A stretch of 44,253 nucleotides of DNA. Origin: Actinomycetes bacterium (GTDB taxonomy: Bacteria > Actinomycetota > Acidimicrobiia > Acidimicrobiales > RAAP-2). The notes beneath the pieces are model-generated. The model saw only the letters and a list, made by a program, of their open reading frames with translations, searched no databases and had not been told where the DNA came from. Positions 7,131 through 15,557 of the stretch are shown in pieces; positions within the stretch are counted from its first letter, which is position 1; every line of letters starts with the position of its first letter. A program made the translations under genes and the position numbers. The DNA is taken from positions 1-44,253 of the forward strand of contig JAKBTL010000049.1 in NCBI GenBank assembly GCA_021844425.1, read 5' to 3'.

Positions 7131-7384
7131 CAGGCCACGTCGGCGGCGCAGCGGATCGACACGAACCGGGCGTTCGGCCGGATGGTGACGATCTCGTCGT
7201 CGGTGAACCGCTTGGTCTTGCCGCCGGGCTCGAGTTCGCCCAGGTCGTAGCGGGCGGGGTCGAGGCCAACCAGCCTTAACAGTGCCAACGCAGACTGCCG
7301 CCGGTCCTTGGTGGTGAACAGCTGCCCGTCGATGGTGAAGTGGATCTCGTGATTCATCGGGGTGACATTGGTCTGGTCGCTCAT
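7130..7384 (-). CDS. Ubiquitin-like modifier (multiubiquitin-type single domain)
   Basis: This 84-aa protein, starting at ATG 7384, is preceded by AAGGAGAG, an excellent ribosome-binding site. The beta-grasp core reads I.FTIDGQLFTT...RRQSALALLRLVGLDP..Y.LGEL and ends with the DDEIVTIRPNARFVSIR block typical of the prokaryotic multiubiquitin family, here as one domain rather than tandem copies. The chain ends SIRCAADVA, with no Gly-Gly; the JAB domain would have to trim it, or conjugation may use a different C-terminus. First gene of the leftward UBL/E2/E1 operon. Confidence 0.85.
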   Translation of the reverse strand: MSDQTNVTPMNHEIHFTIDGQLFTTKDRRQSALALLRLVGLDPARYDLGELEPGGKTKRFTDDEIVTIRPNARFVSIRCAADVA

Positions 7385-7499
7385 GGCTCTCCTTCAAGGT
7401 GTGAAGCTGTCGTCAATGAGAACCGTCGCGAGCCCTGACGAGAAATAAAGTTCCCAGAGCACTTTCTCTGAGGGCTCGGGTCGCGACAGGTGATCCAGG
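7385..7499. promoter_or_regulatory. Divergent control region with large dyad
   Basis: This 115-bp gap separates the UBL operon (leftward) from the sigma-factor operon (rightward). It contains an interrupted inverted repeat, GTCGCGAGCCCT (7425-7436) against AGGGCTCGGGTCGCGAC (7471-7487), with an inner hairpin CAGAG/CTCTG (7455-7470). GTTCC at 7450-7454 reads GGAAC on the minus strand, like an ECF -35 element, but no well-spaced -10 follows. One site placed between both operons suggests joint regulation (inference). Confidence 0.5.
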
Positions 7500-8210
7500 A
7501 TGAGCAACCCGCCCACGCCGAGGCCCGCCGCAAGGCATCCTTTGGAGACGGACTCGGCGCGCCTAGAGAGCATCGTCGACGTCATGTGGGCGCAGATCCA
7601 CAAGGTGCTGCATCGTCCGCCGCCGAGGAGGCGGCGATCAGGCGGCTCCGACGTCGCCGGACGCATCGGCGAGGCCTCCACTGACCGAGTGAGCGGGAAC
7701 GGCGTGAGTGCAGACGACGTCCTCGCTGAGGCTCTTGCCGATCTGCTCCAGAAGTCGGAGGCGGATGTGGACACCTCCTGGGAGGCGCTGGCTGTAGGTA
7801 TCGCGCGCAACAAGGCGAAGGGAGCCCTCCGCGAGTCCGAAGCATGGCTGCACGAGACGGAGAACCGTCCCCGGCTCACTGTCGTATCAGCCGACTCGCC
7901 AGGCCGGCCCGATCCCGGCGGCGGTGCCGCCGAACCGCTTCTCCAGGTCCTTGAGGATCCGGTCGACCTCGACGATGAGTTCACGAAGACGAGCCAGCAG
8001 CTGGAGCTGATTCGACTGGCCCAAGACATCCTCGATGAGCGCGACCGGACGATTTTTCTCGGCCTGCACTACGAGACCCGCACTCGCCAGTCCTTGGCCA
8101 CCCAATTCGATCTCACCACTCCTGGAGTGAGGCACGTCTATCGCATCGTCGCCAAGCGGCTGTACGAGCACCCTCGATTCCAAAGGTATGCAGAAGGAGG
8201 CGCACCATGA
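7500..8210 (+). CDS. Sigma-70-like (ECF-type) factor in accessory operon
   Basis: This 236-aa protein has a region-2-like segment (about 70-125, with ADDVLAEALADLL and NKAKGALR) and a region-4 helix-turn-helix (about 170-225, DERDRTIFLGL...RQSLATQFDLTTPGVRHVYR). A disordered Pro/Gly linker joins them (130-145). The length fits ECF-type sigma factors, although conservation in region 2 is weak and it could act as a dedicated activator. It overlaps the downstream 301-aa gene (ATGA) and is the first gene of the rightward operon ending in a Rad50-like ATPase. A sigma-like regulator inside a defence-type operon is unusual. Confidence 0.78.
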   Translation: MSNPPTPRPAARHPLETDSARLESIVDVMWAQIHKVLHRPPPRRRRSGGSDVAGRIGEASTDRVSGNGVSADDVLAEALADLLQKSEADVDTSWEALAVGIARNKAKGALRESEAWLHETENRPRLTVVSADSPGRPDPGGGAAEPLLQVLEDPVDLDDEFTKTSQQLELIRLAQDILDERDRTIFLGLHYETRTRQSLATQFDLTTPGVRHVYRIVAKRLYEHPRFQRYAEGGAP

Positions 8211-9112
8211 CAGAACTACAGGACCCGGTCGATGAACTCCTCGACGCATACTTCGACTATCTCGAAGGCGTCGGCGAGGAACCATCCCTCGATCACTTGA
8301 CCAGCGAGCAGCGGGCGGAAGCCGAACAGCTCATCTCGTCGCTCAAAGCCGCCCAGGGGATGGACCCCGAAGCCTCACGTCCGTCACTCGCCGCCTTGAT
8401 GGCGCAGGCTAGCGCCAGACGGGACGCGATCTCGGTGGAATCGTTGGGTGCGAATATCGAGACCGCGTTGCGACGGAGCGCTGATCCGCGGGCACGCGTC
8501 GCGGGCGACGTTGCTGCGCAGGCCGCCGGGCTCGCCTCGGCACTGGTCATTTACGCACGGGGGCTACGCATCAGGGTTCTCGTCGTCGACGAAGGTGCCG
8601 ACATCGACACCGCCTACGCGGCCAGCGTCCCCTCCATCGCCGCGGTGTTCGGCGCCTTCCCTGACAGCAACGCCGTGCTCGTAACGAACCTCGATCCGAT
8701 TCCACTCGGGGCGATTGTCGACCGAGATGACGTCGTCACGGCCATCGAAACGCCGTCCGGTCGCGCCCGACCCCCGCGTATCAGCCGGCCCGTGCTGCAC
8801 TCACCAGACGCCTGCGCGCACTACGTAACCGAAACGATGCCAGCCTTCGAGCCGTTCGAGCATCTGGCGTCTCAGCGCGCAGCTATGTCGTCGGCCGACG
8901 TCGTCGACGTCGACCACATAGCCGCCGGCGCGGTTGAGGAGATCGCTGCCTCGGGGGCCCGAGCACGTCTCGCAGCCAAGAAGGATTCGTGGGCATCGCT
9001 GGGGCGCCCGGAGGCGACCCTACTCGCTACTGCTTTGCGCCGCGCTCTGGCTGGCGAGTTCGATGAAACCTCGTTTCGACAGCAAGTCGAAGAGCTAGTC
9101 GACGTGGCATGA
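8207..9112 (+). CDS. Unknown protein between sigma factor and Rad50-like ATPase
   Basis: This 301-aa soluble protein has a strong GGAGG upstream of its ATG, and its ends overlap both neighbours (ATGA each time). The N-terminus (DELLDAYFDYLEGVGEEPSLDHL...AAQGMDPEASRPSLAALM) looks like a short helical module that may follow or bind sigma-type regulators. Residues 95-200 alternate hydrophobic strands and helices (IRVLVVDEGADIDTAY, SNAVLVTNLDPIPLGAI), and the C-terminal 90 are helical. No catalytic motif is evident and no family recognised. An anti-sigma or sensor function is a positional guess. Confidence 0.75.
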   Translation: MTELQDPVDELLDAYFDYLEGVGEEPSLDHLTSEQRAEAEQLISSLKAAQGMDPEASRPSLAALMAQASARRDAISVESLGANIETALRRSADPRARVAGDVAAQAAGLASALVIYARGLRIRVLVVDEGADIDTAYAASVPSIAAVFGAFPDSNAVLVTNLDPIPLGAIVDRDDVVTAIETPSGRARPPRISRPVLHSPDACAHYVTETMPAFEPFEHLASQRAAMSSADVVDVDHIAAGAVEEIAASGARARLAAKKDSWASLGRPEATLLATALRRALAGEFDETSFRQQVEELVDVA

Positions 9113-10956
9113 TCGGTCACCTCAGCCTCCGCCATTGGCGCTCGTACGACACCTTGGATCTCGACCTTGGCTCCGGGACCACTTTCGTCGTCGCTCCTAA
9201 CGGCGTAGGGAAGACTTCACTCGTCCTCGGATTGGCCTGGGCGCTGTACGGCGAGCACGCCAAAATCGACCCGCGATCATGCATTAGGGCGGGTGCCGAC
9301 GCCGCCGAGGTCGAGATCACGCTCACGCTGCCCGACGAGCGCGAACTGAAGGTCGCTCGCAAGGTCGGCCGGAGGGGGCGGCCGACGGTGAAGGGCTGGC
9401 TTGACGACGTCGAGATCGAATCCTCGGCTGTTGACCAAGCGCTTGAAGAAGCATTTGAGGTGAAGCTGGACGTCGCCGCCAACCTTTCAATGATGCTTGG
9501 CGGCGGTCAGCTGGCGTCGGAACAACCGCTCGACCTGAAGTCCCACCTTTACACCGCGTTCGGAGTTAGCCCGCTTCTACGCGCAGCTGAGTCAGCCGAG
9601 GCTCTTGCGAAGGGAGCGGAAAAGCAGCGGGCAGCGGTCCGTGCTAGCGATCAGAGGAGACTTGCTGATCGCAGCGATATCGAGTCGCGAGTCGGCAGAC
9701 TGCAAAGCGAACTGCTTGAGCTCGAAGGACAGCGCGAGCGCCTTCAAGGAGCAGTGCGGGAGGCTGACCGGGATCGCACGAGTGCAAGGCAAATCGAGGT
9801 CTACCAGGAAGAACTCCGCCGCTACGAGAGCACCATAACGGCGATCATGTCTCGTGCCGCAGAGTATGTAGGTGCTGAGCTGGGGGTAGAAACCGTCTCG
9901 GTCAGGCTGCAAGCCGAGCGCGAGCAGGCCGAACGCGAAGCTGACCTCGCCGCCGAAGCGTACGCATCTGATCGCGGTTCGATCGCCGCGGCCACCGAGG
10001 CGATTGAGGCGCTAACTGGCGTGGATGCGTACTGCCCTACCTGCCTTCGACCGATCGGCGCATCGGAAGTGTCGGCTGCTACGGCCGAGCATGAGCACCG
10101 TTTGCACGTAGCGACGGAGGCCAGCGGCCTTCACGCTCGCGAACAGTCGGAACGTCGAACCCGGGGGCGGGCACTCGCCGAGTTGCTCACTCAGCTCGAC
10201 TCTCTCCGGAGGCCCGCTTCACCGGACACAACGATCGACATCGCTACCGCGGAGGTCCAACACGCAGCCGCCCTTCAGGCACTGGAGGCTCACAGCGAGA
10301 AGATCGGCGGGGTGCAGTCCCAGCTTCGCCAGCTGACGGGTCAGCTGGCAGAAGACGACCGGATCGCGGAGAGCGACCGAGCCCTGTACCGGGCCTACCG
10401 GCGGGAGGCCATTACGAGTGCTGCAGCGGCGACCTTCCGGCGGGCAGCGACCGAGCTGACCGAAAGCCTGATCGAGCCGGTTGCCACGGAGATCACGTGG
10501 CGGTGGAAGCGCCTGTTCCCTAGCGGTGGGCTCACGCTTCGCTCCGATGGGACCATCGTTCGGGAAGAGCAGGGCGAGGAACTCGGATGGAGCACGCTCA
10601 GCGACGGGGAACGAATCTGGGCGCGGATCATCACGCACCTTCTCGTCATCGCCGCATCCACTCGCCTCCCCTTCGTCTGGTTCGACGAGCCGCTCGAACA
10701 CCTCGACCCGCAGCTACGTCATGCCGTAGCTGCCACGCTGGCCACGGCCACTGGCGCCGAGGGCGGATGTCCCGGGCAGCTCGTCGTTACGACGTATGAG
10801 CATGCGATCGCCCGTCAGTTGGCTGACGACACCCCAAACGCCACGCTTATCAATGTGCGGTCGGGACGACACGAAGCGCCGCGGGACCATCCGGCCACTT
10901 CCGACACGGCGGCTTCTGCGCCCAGGCCTACACAGCCGGCCCACAGAGCGTCGTAG
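9109..10956 (+). CDS. Rad50/SMC-like ATPase with zinc hook
   Basis: This 615-aa protein carries an N-terminal Walker A APNGVGKTS (29-37) and a long charged coiled coil (about 170-420) interrupted by a CPTC zinc hook (309-312). The C-terminal part has an ABC signature LSDGER (about 497-502) and Walker B FVWFDEP with HLDP D-loop (about 521-533). This is the architecture of Rad50/SbcC, but at about half the usual length and with no SbcD/Mre11 nuclease next to it. It ends the sigma/unknown/ATPase operon. Short Rad50-like ATPases are frequent in anti-phage loci, where they sense DNA ends or conformations; that role here is inferred. Confidence 0.88.
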   Translation: MIGHLSLRHWRSYDTLDLDLGSGTTFVVAPNGVGKTSLVLGLAWALYGEHAKIDPRSCIRAGADAAEVEITLTLPDERELKVARKVGRRGRPTVKGWLDDVEIESSAVDQALEEAFEVKLDVAANLSMMLGGGQLASEQPLDLKSHLYTAFGVSPLLRAAESAEALAKGAEKQRAAVRASDQRRLADRSDIESRVGRLQSELLELEGQRERLQGAVREADRDRTSARQIEVYQEELRRYESTITAIMSRAAEYVGAELGVETVSVRLQAEREQAEREADLAAEAYASDRGSIAAATEAIEALTGVDAYCPTCLRPIGASEVSAATAEHEHRLHVATEASGLHAREQSERRTRGRALAELLTQLDSLRRPASPDTTIDIATAEVQHAAALQALEAHSEKIGGVQSQLRQLTGQLAEDDRIAESDRALYRAYRREAITSAAAATFRRAATELTESLIEPVATEITWRWKRLFPSGGLTLRSDGTIVREEQGEELGWSTLSDGERIWARIITHLLVIAASTRLPFVWFDEPLEHLDPQLRHAVAATLATATGAEGGCPGQLVVTTYEHAIARQLADDTPNATLINVRSGRHEAPRDHPATSDTAASAPRPTQPAHRAS

Positions 10957-10980
10957 GGCCTTGGTTGCCCCTCCATGACG

Positions 10981-11274
10981 TCACGTCGTCTCTGCACCGG
11001 TAGTGATCGTGTTCTCTTCCGAGGATGGCAGCACGATTTCCTCGGACCAGTCGGCCCATGCGTAGGACCACTCCTTTCGCACCTTGATCCGATCGGCCCA
11101 GGGAAACGCGCTCGCCACGGCGCCCTGCACCGCTCCGGTGATCCGATCGGCCGCCTGCTCCACCCGTCTGAACTGGACGTTTCTGCGAAGGCCCTTCGGA
11201 ATGTGAATCTCGAAGGTGAGACGCAGGACGCGTGGGCTCTCGATGCCGGGCGACGTGTCTGATGTGTCCGTCAA
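10981..11274 (-). CDS. Small hypothetical protein, divergent
   Basis: This 97-aa protein starts at a TTG preceded closely by GGAGGG and is the only leftward gene between two rightward blocks. Its centre (LRLTFEIHIPKG...FRRVEQAADRITGAVQGAV..FPWADRIKVRKEWSYAWADWSEE) looks like a compact alpha/beta domain rich in Trp. The family is not recognised. It begins only 20 bp from the oppositely oriented 92-aa gene, leaving very little room for two promoters; one of the two starts could be wrong. Confidence 0.55.
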   Translation of the reverse strand: MTDTSDTSPGIESPRVLRLTFEIHIPKGLRRNVQFRRVEQAADRITGAVQGAVASAFPWADRIKVRKEWSYAWADWSEEIVLPSSEENTITTGAETT

Positions 11275-11294
11275 GGTCCCTCCGCTTTCGTGAC

Positions 11295-11573
11295 ATGGCG
11301 ACTTCTCGGCGACAATTCTATCTCTCGCCGAGAGACGCGTTCCTGCTGAGACGGATCACCAGCATCGACGACGCTCGGCCCACACCCGGCAGCGGTGGTC
11401 AGGCGCCGGCCACCGCGGAGAAGCTCCTGGTCACGGGCTTGCAACGCCTCAACTCCATGCTGTCCCAGACCGATCTCGGTAGAGCGTCACAGGCGTGCAG
11501 CAGACTTGAGGCGGTGAGAGCTCATTCGGCCGCCCGCCAGTCGGCTGCCTTCCCTGGACGAGACGTCGTGTAG
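11295..11573 (+). CDS. Small hypothetical protein at head of helicase operon
   Basis: This 92-aa protein starts at the ATG inside a longer open frame; the preceding 21 codons are Cys/Arg-rich and unlikely. Helical, with QFYLSPRDAFLLRRI at the start and an SMLSQTDLGRASQACSRLE segment later. Not recognised. It ends 3 nt before the GTG of the 964-aa gene, so it leads the rightward operon that contains the DUF1998 helicase. Confidence 0.6.
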   Translation: MATSRRQFYLSPRDAFLLRRITSIDDARPTPGSGGQAPATAEKLLVTGLQRLNSMLSQTDLGRASQACSRLEAVRAHSAARQSAAFPGRDVV

Positions 11574-11576
11574 GCC

Positions 11577-14471
11577 GTGGGCACCATCGGCAGCGGAGCG
11601 AGCCTGAGTGTGCTTGACCAGCGCCTCGAAGCCCACTTTGCCGCGCTCCGAAGCGAGCGCGACGAGGAGGCCGGCAGCGAGCTTCCGGTCTTCGCCCTTG
11701 AGCATGGCCTCTCCGAGCTAGAGCTCAGCCTGCTTTCCACCGCCGTGCAAGAAGCCGTCAAGCGCCACCACCTGCCGATCAGCGTCTCGCTCCCTTTCGT
11801 CGTCTACGCGGCCGAGGTGGGCTACGACTACTCCGGCGACGAGTACTGGCAGACCTTTAGTCAGCGAACGCCGGGCTGGTCGGAGATCGAGGATCGCGAT
11901 TTCATTCGCCAGGGCTTCCAGCGCTTCGCCAGTCGCTTCAGGGGTGCCATCCCTGTCGGTCCGTGGGCGCAGCAGTTTTCGATCATCTGCTGGCCCATAA
12001 CTCACGCGGTCCTGCCCACCGACCTCCAACAGCAGCTTGTCCGGCTGATCTTCGAGTATCGAACCGGCCTGACCGGGGACTTGTTGGCCGATCCCTCAGC
12101 CCTGGGCCGGCGCCTCGCCGCTCGGACGAGTCACTATTCGTCGCGATTTCGCTACTTCGCTCAGAACACCACGCTCCTGGGACAGGTCGCATCTGCGCTT
12201 CTCTCACCGGAGAACGAGCCCTCTCCCTACCTGCTGGACTCGACCCTCCAGCGCATCGTGAGTTCGCTCTCGGCACACCATCAGGCTCGCGAGTGGCTAC
12301 GAGACGCGAAGACCACGGCGAACCGGGTCCGCACGAGCGGCTTCCGCCGAACGTCGCCGGCCAATGCTTCCGCCAGCGTTGGGCAGTCCATCGAGCAACT
12401 GCCGCGGCCGGCGGATCCCGGGGTGCTGGTACAGCTTTCGGAGCAGGGATGGGCCGCGTATCTTCAGTTGCCCGATCTGTCGGCGCTCGCGGAGCAGCTA
12501 CCCGATCTTCATGAGCAACTCCGTCACACCCGTGTCCGGCTAGCGGGCCGAGCAAGCCCGCTCGCGCGGGGTCGCCTTCTGGTCGGCGACCAGCGGGTTC
12601 CGCTCGACGAGTGGCCTGACCATCGGACTCCGCTGTTGCAGTTGGACGGGGACTCGATGGGGCCGGCGAATCGGCTGCTCGCCGATCAGTGTGTACTGAG
12701 CCCCGGACCAGCATGGCTCTTCAAGGTGCGCGAGCCGGGTCTGGCGACCGAGGTCCGCGGCAAGGTGGTCCGACCGGGCTTCGCTTACGTCCTCCTTGTG
12801 CGGGCGAACCTCCCGACCGAGGGCAGGCCGTCGTGGGTCACTCCCGCACCGTGCGGCACGGCGGGGGTCAGCGCGTTCGTCGTACAGGCTCCGGCGACCC
12901 TCGACGACCAGGAGGGCGCGGCACTTGCCTCTCTCGGTATTGGGGTGTTGGCCGACGTCTCCGTGCGACCGGTGGGCGTTATCCCCGCCGAGTGGGACGG
13001 AGAGGGCGGCGTCACTTCGCTCATGGGTGACGACGTTGTCATCGCGATCGCATCGGGCCGCTCCGTAATGAGGTGCATCGTTCGACTCGACAGTGAACCG
13101 CACCTCCTCGACTGGCCGTCTGGTCAGCCTGAGCTCCTCCTCGGGTTGACCGACCTCGGCGCGGGTGTCCATACGGTTGATGTCGCGCTGCTCTCCGACG
13201 AAGCAGACGGTGCGGTGGCTGAAGGATCGCTGTCGATCGCCGTGCGAGCCGCACCATCCCCGTCGTCGGGTGGGACCCCACGGGCGGGCCTCATGCTGCT
13301 CGCCGACCCACCTGCGCCGGCCATGGGAGATGTCTGGGAGGGCCGCGCCCCGATCGAGTTGCTCGGACCAGTTGGCGCTGAAGTCACGCTGACCGCGACC
13401 TTGGAGGGGATCCGAGGCACCGTCCTTGCCAAGGACCAGGTCAGACTTCAAACGCCTGTGGACCCCGTGGCGTGGTCAGCAGCGCCGGCACGCCAGCTAC
13501 GCGCGTCGAAGGTCCTTCAAGACCACTACGACGAGGCGGACGTCCTCACCCTTACGGCCAGCAGCTCACAGCTCGGATCCGTAGAACTGCGATGCGAGCG
13601 GGAGTTCTCACCATTGCGTTGGGTGGTCCGCCACGACCGGACCGGCCCGTACGCGCGCCTCGTGGACAACACCGAGGGGAACTCGGCCGAGGTGACCCGC
13701 TTCGCATTTGCCTCGCCCGCGACCCCTGAACCGGTCGATCCCGGTGGCACTGCGTTGACGATGCTTCGCTGGCCGGCCGGTGGCCTGCTGCGCGCCAGGG
13801 CCAACGACTGTCAATCGCTGGTCATCATGCCGCCCCACGTCCACGGCGATCTGGACGAGCTTCGAGAAGCCCTCGCTACACCAGAGGTGCCCATAGGACC
13901 GCGGACCGCTGCGGAAATGCTGTCGCTGATGGACCTGTGCACGCAGTGGGCGACGGCCTCCCTGCCCGGCGATCCGTTCGCGGAGTACGAGCGACGATCG
14001 GTGCTGCGGGCGCTGACTGCTGCCCTGGTCTCGGTAGCTGCCGGGTCTCGCTGGTCGCACCTTGAGCAGCGTGGCAGGCGCAGCGATAGCTACGTGTTTC
14101 AAGACCTGCGAGATGGGGTCGGCATGGAGGACTACCAACGCGGCATTGCCGACGCCATCAGCCGGCGGCTTGCAGGCTGGCACGCTCTCGACCCGGAGAA
14201 GCGCGCGCACGAGTTCGGCTCGGTACTGGCGACGTTCTCTTATCGCACCCATGTACGCGATGGCGCCGCCCGGGTCGCCGAGTTCCTGTTACGGGCAGCC
14301 AGCGACCCGTCCTCCCTGGAAAGCTGGCCCGCTGACGACAAGGCCTCCTTGGTCGAGCAAGTCCTCGTGTCTCCCATGCTCATCCGTGCTGCCAGGTTCG
14401 TCGTGCTTGGCATCCATCTCGACTCCGATGACGACTCCGGCTCGACCTACCGGGGGTGGTCATGGGTGTAG
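11577..14471 (+). CDS. Large unknown protein upstream of DruE-like helicase
   Basis: This 964-aa protein starts at a GTG just after the preceding stop. The first 240 residues are helical and resemble an HTH- or TPR-less defence scaffold. The middle (about 290-640) is beta-rich with repeated immunoglobulin-like strand patterns, and the C-terminal 250 are helical. No catalytic motifs and no membrane segments are visible. In type III Druantia a large protein (DruH) precedes the DruE helicase; the size and position here are comparable, but I cannot confirm homology. Its last codons overlap the start of the next gene, so all following genes are coupled. Confidence 0.75.
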   Translation: MGTIGSGASLSVLDQRLEAHFAALRSERDEEAGSELPVFALEHGLSELELSLLSTAVQEAVKRHHLPISVSLPFVVYAAEVGYDYSGDEYWQTFSQRTPGWSEIEDRDFIRQGFQRFASRFRGAIPVGPWAQQFSIICWPITHAVLPTDLQQQLVRLIFEYRTGLTGDLLADPSALGRRLAARTSHYSSRFRYFAQNTTLLGQVASALLSPENEPSPYLLDSTLQRIVSSLSAHHQAREWLRDAKTTANRVRTSGFRRTSPANASASVGQSIEQLPRPADPGVLVQLSEQGWAAYLQLPDLSALAEQLPDLHEQLRHTRVRLAGRASPLARGRLLVGDQRVPLDEWPDHRTPLLQLDGDSMGPANRLLADQCVLSPGPAWLFKVREPGLATEVRGKVVRPGFAYVLLVRANLPTEGRPSWVTPAPCGTAGVSAFVVQAPATLDDQEGAALASLGIGVLADVSVRPVGVIPAEWDGEGGVTSLMGDDVVIAIASGRSVMRCIVRLDSEPHLLDWPSGQPELLLGLTDLGAGVHTVDVALLSDEADGAVAEGSLSIAVRAAPSPSSGGTPRAGLMLLADPPAPAMGDVWEGRAPIELLGPVGAEVTLTATLEGIRGTVLAKDQVRLQTPVDPVAWSAAPARQLRASKVLQDHYDEADVLTLTASSSQLGSVELRCEREFSPLRWVVRHDRTGPYARLVDNTEGNSAEVTRFAFASPATPEPVDPGGTALTMLRWPAGGLLRARANDCQSLVIMPPHVHGDLDELREALATPEVPIGPRTAAEMLSLMDLCTQWATASLPGDPFAEYERRSVLRALTAALVSVAAGSRWSHLEQRGRRSDSYVFQDLRDGVGMEDYQRGIADAISRRLAGWHALDPEKRAHEFGSVLATFSYRTHVRDGAARVAEFLLRAASDPSSLESWPADDKASLVEQVLVSPMLIRAARFVVLGIHLDSDDDSGSTYRGWSWV

Positions 14472-15556
14472 CTGTGCTGTCAGCCGAAGAGGTGGCCGAG
14501 AGGGCCCTCGGGTCGTTGGGCCTCGATGACGTCGGAGTCGATCTGTTTTCACCCGAAGCCCTCGCGGCGGCGGTCCGCCGGGCCGCCTCGTTCAGCTGTC
14601 CGGCCACGCCGTCGACGCTCATCCGCACCGTTGGAGACGCCCTTCGCGGCCTCCCGGGCTACGACGACGGGGTCCGGTCGCAGCTTGACCTCGTGGTCGA
14701 TGCGCTGGTGGGGGCGGGTGATCTCCTCGAACTCCCCGCCGGAGATCCCGACGGCCCCAAGCGACAGATCTATCTGGGCTACCCGGCGTTCGTGCGTCGA
14801 CACTCGGGCGCCTGCATCGTGATTGGAGTCCGACCTGACGGGGCGCCACTGGCGACCGGCGAACTGGCGCAACGGATCGACTTTGACGGTCACCTCCGAG
14901 TTGTGCGGCCAGGCCCCGACCTCGACCAGCTCATGATGGTGAATGACATCGCCGAGCGGAGCGTGTCGCAGTGGCTCCAGACGCCTCGATCAAGATCGGC
15001 CGTCCAACTACTGGCGGAGTACGCGGCGCGCCTTGACGCGGCCGGGCCCTCCGGAGACATCGACGGGGCACGAATCCTCGATCCGGCGGCCCCCGTCCAC
15101 TACTACCGGGGTCGCTGGCGGGCTCCCAAGTCCGGCGACTCCGGCATGTTCGTGGCACGCCGCCCGCAGGCCTACGGAGCCGATCTGTGGTGTGTCGCCC
15201 GGCTCGACGACGGTCAGTTCATCCGGCTGGTCGACCTCCCGCTCTTCGGGTCCCTTCTTTCCGCAGCCGATGAAGCCTGGGAACTCCAAGCCGCAATCGA
15301 TGCCGACCGAGGGCACGGACAGTTGGTCAAAGTACGTGCCACCGCCGACATCGGCTCCAGGGCGATCGACTTCTTCTCGCCGCTGCCGAGTTGGGCCCAG
15401 CGACGCCTCGATCTGTTCGGCACTCCGCTCCTGTCGGGGCGGGGAGCCTTGTTCACGTACAGCCTGTCCGCCGACGAGGTCTCCGAAGAACTCGACTTCC
15501 TTGCAGACCGTCTGTGGATGTCCACCGAAACTGAACCCGAGAGGACCGGACCCTAG
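14462..15556 (+). CDS. Unknown protein coupled to DruE-like helicase
   Basis: This 364-aa protein starts at ATG 14462 inside the end of the 964-aa gene, with GGGGGTGG just upstream (a GTG at 14456 is an alternative). A helical N-terminus (1-100) is followed by a mixed alpha/beta part with YRGRWRAPKSGD near residue 215 and a Trp-rich, acidic end. No motif I can name. The next gene starts 1 nt after its stop, so it is almost certainly a component of the same machine as the helicase. A possible adaptor or DNA-recognition subunit (inference only). Confidence 0.72.
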   Translation: MGVAVLSAEEVAERALGSLGLDDVGVDLFSPEALAAAVRRAASFSCPATPSTLIRTVGDALRGLPGYDDGVRSQLDLVVDALVGAGDLLELPAGDPDGPKRQIYLGYPAFVRRHSGACIVIGVRPDGAPLATGELAQRIDFDGHLRVVRPGPDLDQLMMVNDIAERSVSQWLQTPRSRSAVQLLAEYAARLDAAGPSGDIDGARILDPAAPVHYYRGRWRAPKSGDSGMFVARRPQAYGADLWCVARLDDGQFIRLVDLPLFGSLLSAADEAWELQAAIDADRGHGQLVKVRATADIGSRAIDFFSPLPSWAQRRLDLFGTPLLSGRGALFTYSLSADEVSEELDFLADRLWMSTETEPERTGP

Positions 15557-15557
15557 T

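Noticed and set aside
6790..7269. N-terminal extension of the JAB-E1 protein by 160 codons
   Set aside because: The codons belong to the E2 and UBL genes in another frame; GTG 6789 gives a natural overlap with E2.
14943..15557. 205-codon N-terminal extension of the DruE-like helicase
   Set aside because: It is a shadow of the 364-aa gene; the family-like N-terminus begins at the TTG at 15558.
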